Shown in pieces: positions 62,894 to 64,000 of a stretch of DNA of 64,000 nucleotides. Numbering within the stretch: the stretch's first letter is position 1; every line of letters begins with the position of its first letter. The position numbers were made by a program, and so were the translations under genes. Source of the stretch: an uncultured Methanosarcinales archaeon (GTDB lineage: Archaea > Halobacteriota > Methanosarcinia > Methanotrichales > Methanotrichaceae). Location: NCBI GenBank assembly GCA_903871465.1, contig CAIQHB010000004.1:62001-126000 (forward strand), read 5' to 3'. The notes under the pieces are model-generated. The model was not told where the DNA came from. It did not search any database and saw nothing but the letters and a program-made list of their open reading frames with translations.

Positions 62894-63964
62894 ATGCCAG
62901 TCAAGCTGAACATTGCCACCTTCAACCTCATGAACCTGGATGACCGGCCCGACAGAAGCCCCAGCCTTGAGGATCGCATACCAATCCTGCGGCCTCAGCT
63001 CGTACGGCTCAATGCGGACGTCCTCTGCTTTCAGGAGATCTGCGGCCAGCATGACAGAGGCCGCAAACTGCGCCTTGACGCCATGAACCGCTTGCTGGAA
63101 TGCACTCCATACGAGGGCTACAAGAGGGTCTCGACCGTAGATCCGTCCACAGGTGAGGTCTTCGAGCACCACAACCTCGTCATCCTCAGCCGCTACGAGA
63201 TCGTGGAGCACGACCAGTACCTGCACGAGTATGCGCCCTCGCCGCGCTACCAGAAAGTCACTGCCCAGCCTGAGGAGCGCGAGGCCAGAGAGATTTCCTG
63301 GGAGCGGCCCATTCTGCATGCCAAGGTGCAGCTGCCCAACAACATGGTGGTGGATGTGATCAACCTGCACCTCAAGAGCCGCCGGCCCACCAACATTCAG
63401 GGAAACAAATTAAGCGAAAGGACCTGGAAGACGGCCTCGGGCTGGGCGGAAGGCGTCTTCATCTCCAGCATGAAGCGCATCGGCCAGTCTCTGGAGACCC
63501 GGATTCTCATCGATAAGCTCTTCGATGTGGACCCGTGCGCCCTCATTGCCGTCTGCGGGGATTTCAATGAGGAGTTCGATGAGGTCTCCATCGAGGCCAT
63601 CCGGGGCGACGTTGAGAATACCGGCAACATGGACCTGGCAATGCGGGTCATGGTGCCCACAGAGAGAAACATCCCGGAGCCTGCGCGCTACTCTCTCCTG
63701 CACAACGGCAAAGGAAAGATGCTGGACCACATTCTGGTCTCACGCACAATGCTCGCCTACTTCAGGGGCTCGGAGGTGCATAACGAGCTTCTGCACGACG
63801 AGTCCATCGTCTTCGCCCCCAAGATCTTCTACCCGGAGTCGGACCATGCTCCATTGATCGCCAGCTTTGAGTTTCCTGAGACGAAGATCAAGTGGTCCAC
63901 CGGGGCCGACTTGAGCAAGAAGGGCTACAAGTGCATCCGGAGCGGGAAGGGAAAGTGCCAGTAG
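62894..63964 (+). CDS. Endonuclease/exonuclease/phosphatase family protein
   Basis: A 356-residue EEP-fold hydrolase (DNase I/AP endonuclease superfamily). The motif order is complete: IATFNLMNL (Asn), VLCFQEICG (metal Glu), VINLHLKS (His/Asn), VCGDFNEEF (Asp-Asn) and the terminal ESDHAPLIAS (Asp-His). It ends with a basic tail (KKGYKCIRSGKGK). Substrate (DNA, RNA or phospho-ester) is not determined. Likely cotranscribed with the two genes before it. Confidence 0.87.
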   Translation: MPVKLNIATFNLMNLDDRPDRSPSLEDRIPILRPQLVRLNADVLCFQEICGQHDRGRKLRLDAMNRLLECTPYEGYKRVSTVDPSTGEVFEHHNLVILSRYEIVEHDQYLHEYAPSPRYQKVTAQPEEREAREISWERPILHAKVQLPNNMVVDVINLHLKSRRPTNIQGNKLSERTWKTASGWAEGVFISSMKRIGQSLETRILIDKLFDVDPCALIAVCGDFNEEFDEVSIEAIRGDVENTGNMDLAMRVMVPTERNIPEPARYSLLHNGKGKMLDHILVSRTMLAYFRGSEVHNELLHDESIVFAPKIFYPESDHAPLIASFEFPETKIKWSTGADLSKKGYKCIRSGKGKCQ

Positions 63965-64000
63965 TAGCGGCTCGAAATTAAGAACCAATCAAGCATAATT

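Overview
The window comes from a methanogenic archaeon, most likely of the Methanothrix (Methanosaeta) / Methanosarcinales group. The evidence is archaeal informational and lipid genes (GluRS, aEF1B with its zinc-ribbon partner, UbiA-type digeranylgeranylglyceryl phosphate synthase, DtdA, Cdc48/VAT), an MfnE-like methanofuran kinase, a Methanosarcina-type S-layer domain protein, two tRNAs without encoded CCA, A+T-rich TATA promoters and GGAGG/GGTGA ribosome sites. Genus-level assignment is inference from gene content.

Layout. 1-3.6 kb: an exported Cys-rich winged-helix protein and a radical SAM protein, whose promoters share a TTCAC-N4-GTGAA operator; two tiny membrane proteins, a long hairpin and a broken secreted-protein gene. 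3.6-9.1 kb: an M29 peptidase with a membrane protein, then hypothetical genes and phage-like debris. 9.2-24.6 kb: mostly housekeeping, with tRNA-Gly, HAD and APH-fold genes, queE, cupin, tRNA-Ala, ef1b/zinc ribbon, mfnE, Nudix-gltX, the lipid prenyltransferase, regulators, dtdA, a metallo-beta-lactamase-fold protein and purB. 24.3-27.0 kb: a RecF/OLD-like ATPase plus a DUF4276 protein, exactly bracketed by a 249-bp duplication of the purB 5' end, which looks like a defence cassette using purB as its landing site. 27-37 kb: DUF2156/GNAT pair, rubrerythrin, beta-helix surface protein, Cdc48, F420/NADP reductase-like gene, SDR pseudogene, two alpha/beta hydrolases and an HD phosphohydrolase.

37.9-40.2 kb: an exported cupredoxin followed by an exported PQQ-type beta-propeller, a plausible extracellular electron-transfer pair. 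41.3-43.9 kb: two insertion sequences, one DDE element with intact inverted repeats and a perfect 16-bp target duplication, and one frameshifted IS110-type element with a hairpin-rich leader that could encode a bridge RNA. 44.0-51.4 kb: an accessory locus with an S-layer-domain protein and two divergent, mutually related proteins of unknown function. One of these carries four separate arrays of His-containing octapeptide repeats; the pair shares an A+T-rich promoter region, and the second gene has a structured leader. This locus is the best candidate for an undescribed system.

51.8-64 kb: exported SagB-type nitroreductase, bacterial-type HMG-CoA synthase, dodecin, glutamine cyclotransferase, a 1003-residue hybrid histidine kinase, an acylphosphatase with helical repeats, small membrane/secreted proteins, a second metallo-beta-lactamase-fold hydrolase and an endonuclease/exonuclease/phosphatase-family protein. 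A palindromic intergenic repeat carrying ACCACAGAG appears at about 20.2 and 59.3 kb.

All functional calls rest on motifs read by eye; no database search was run.
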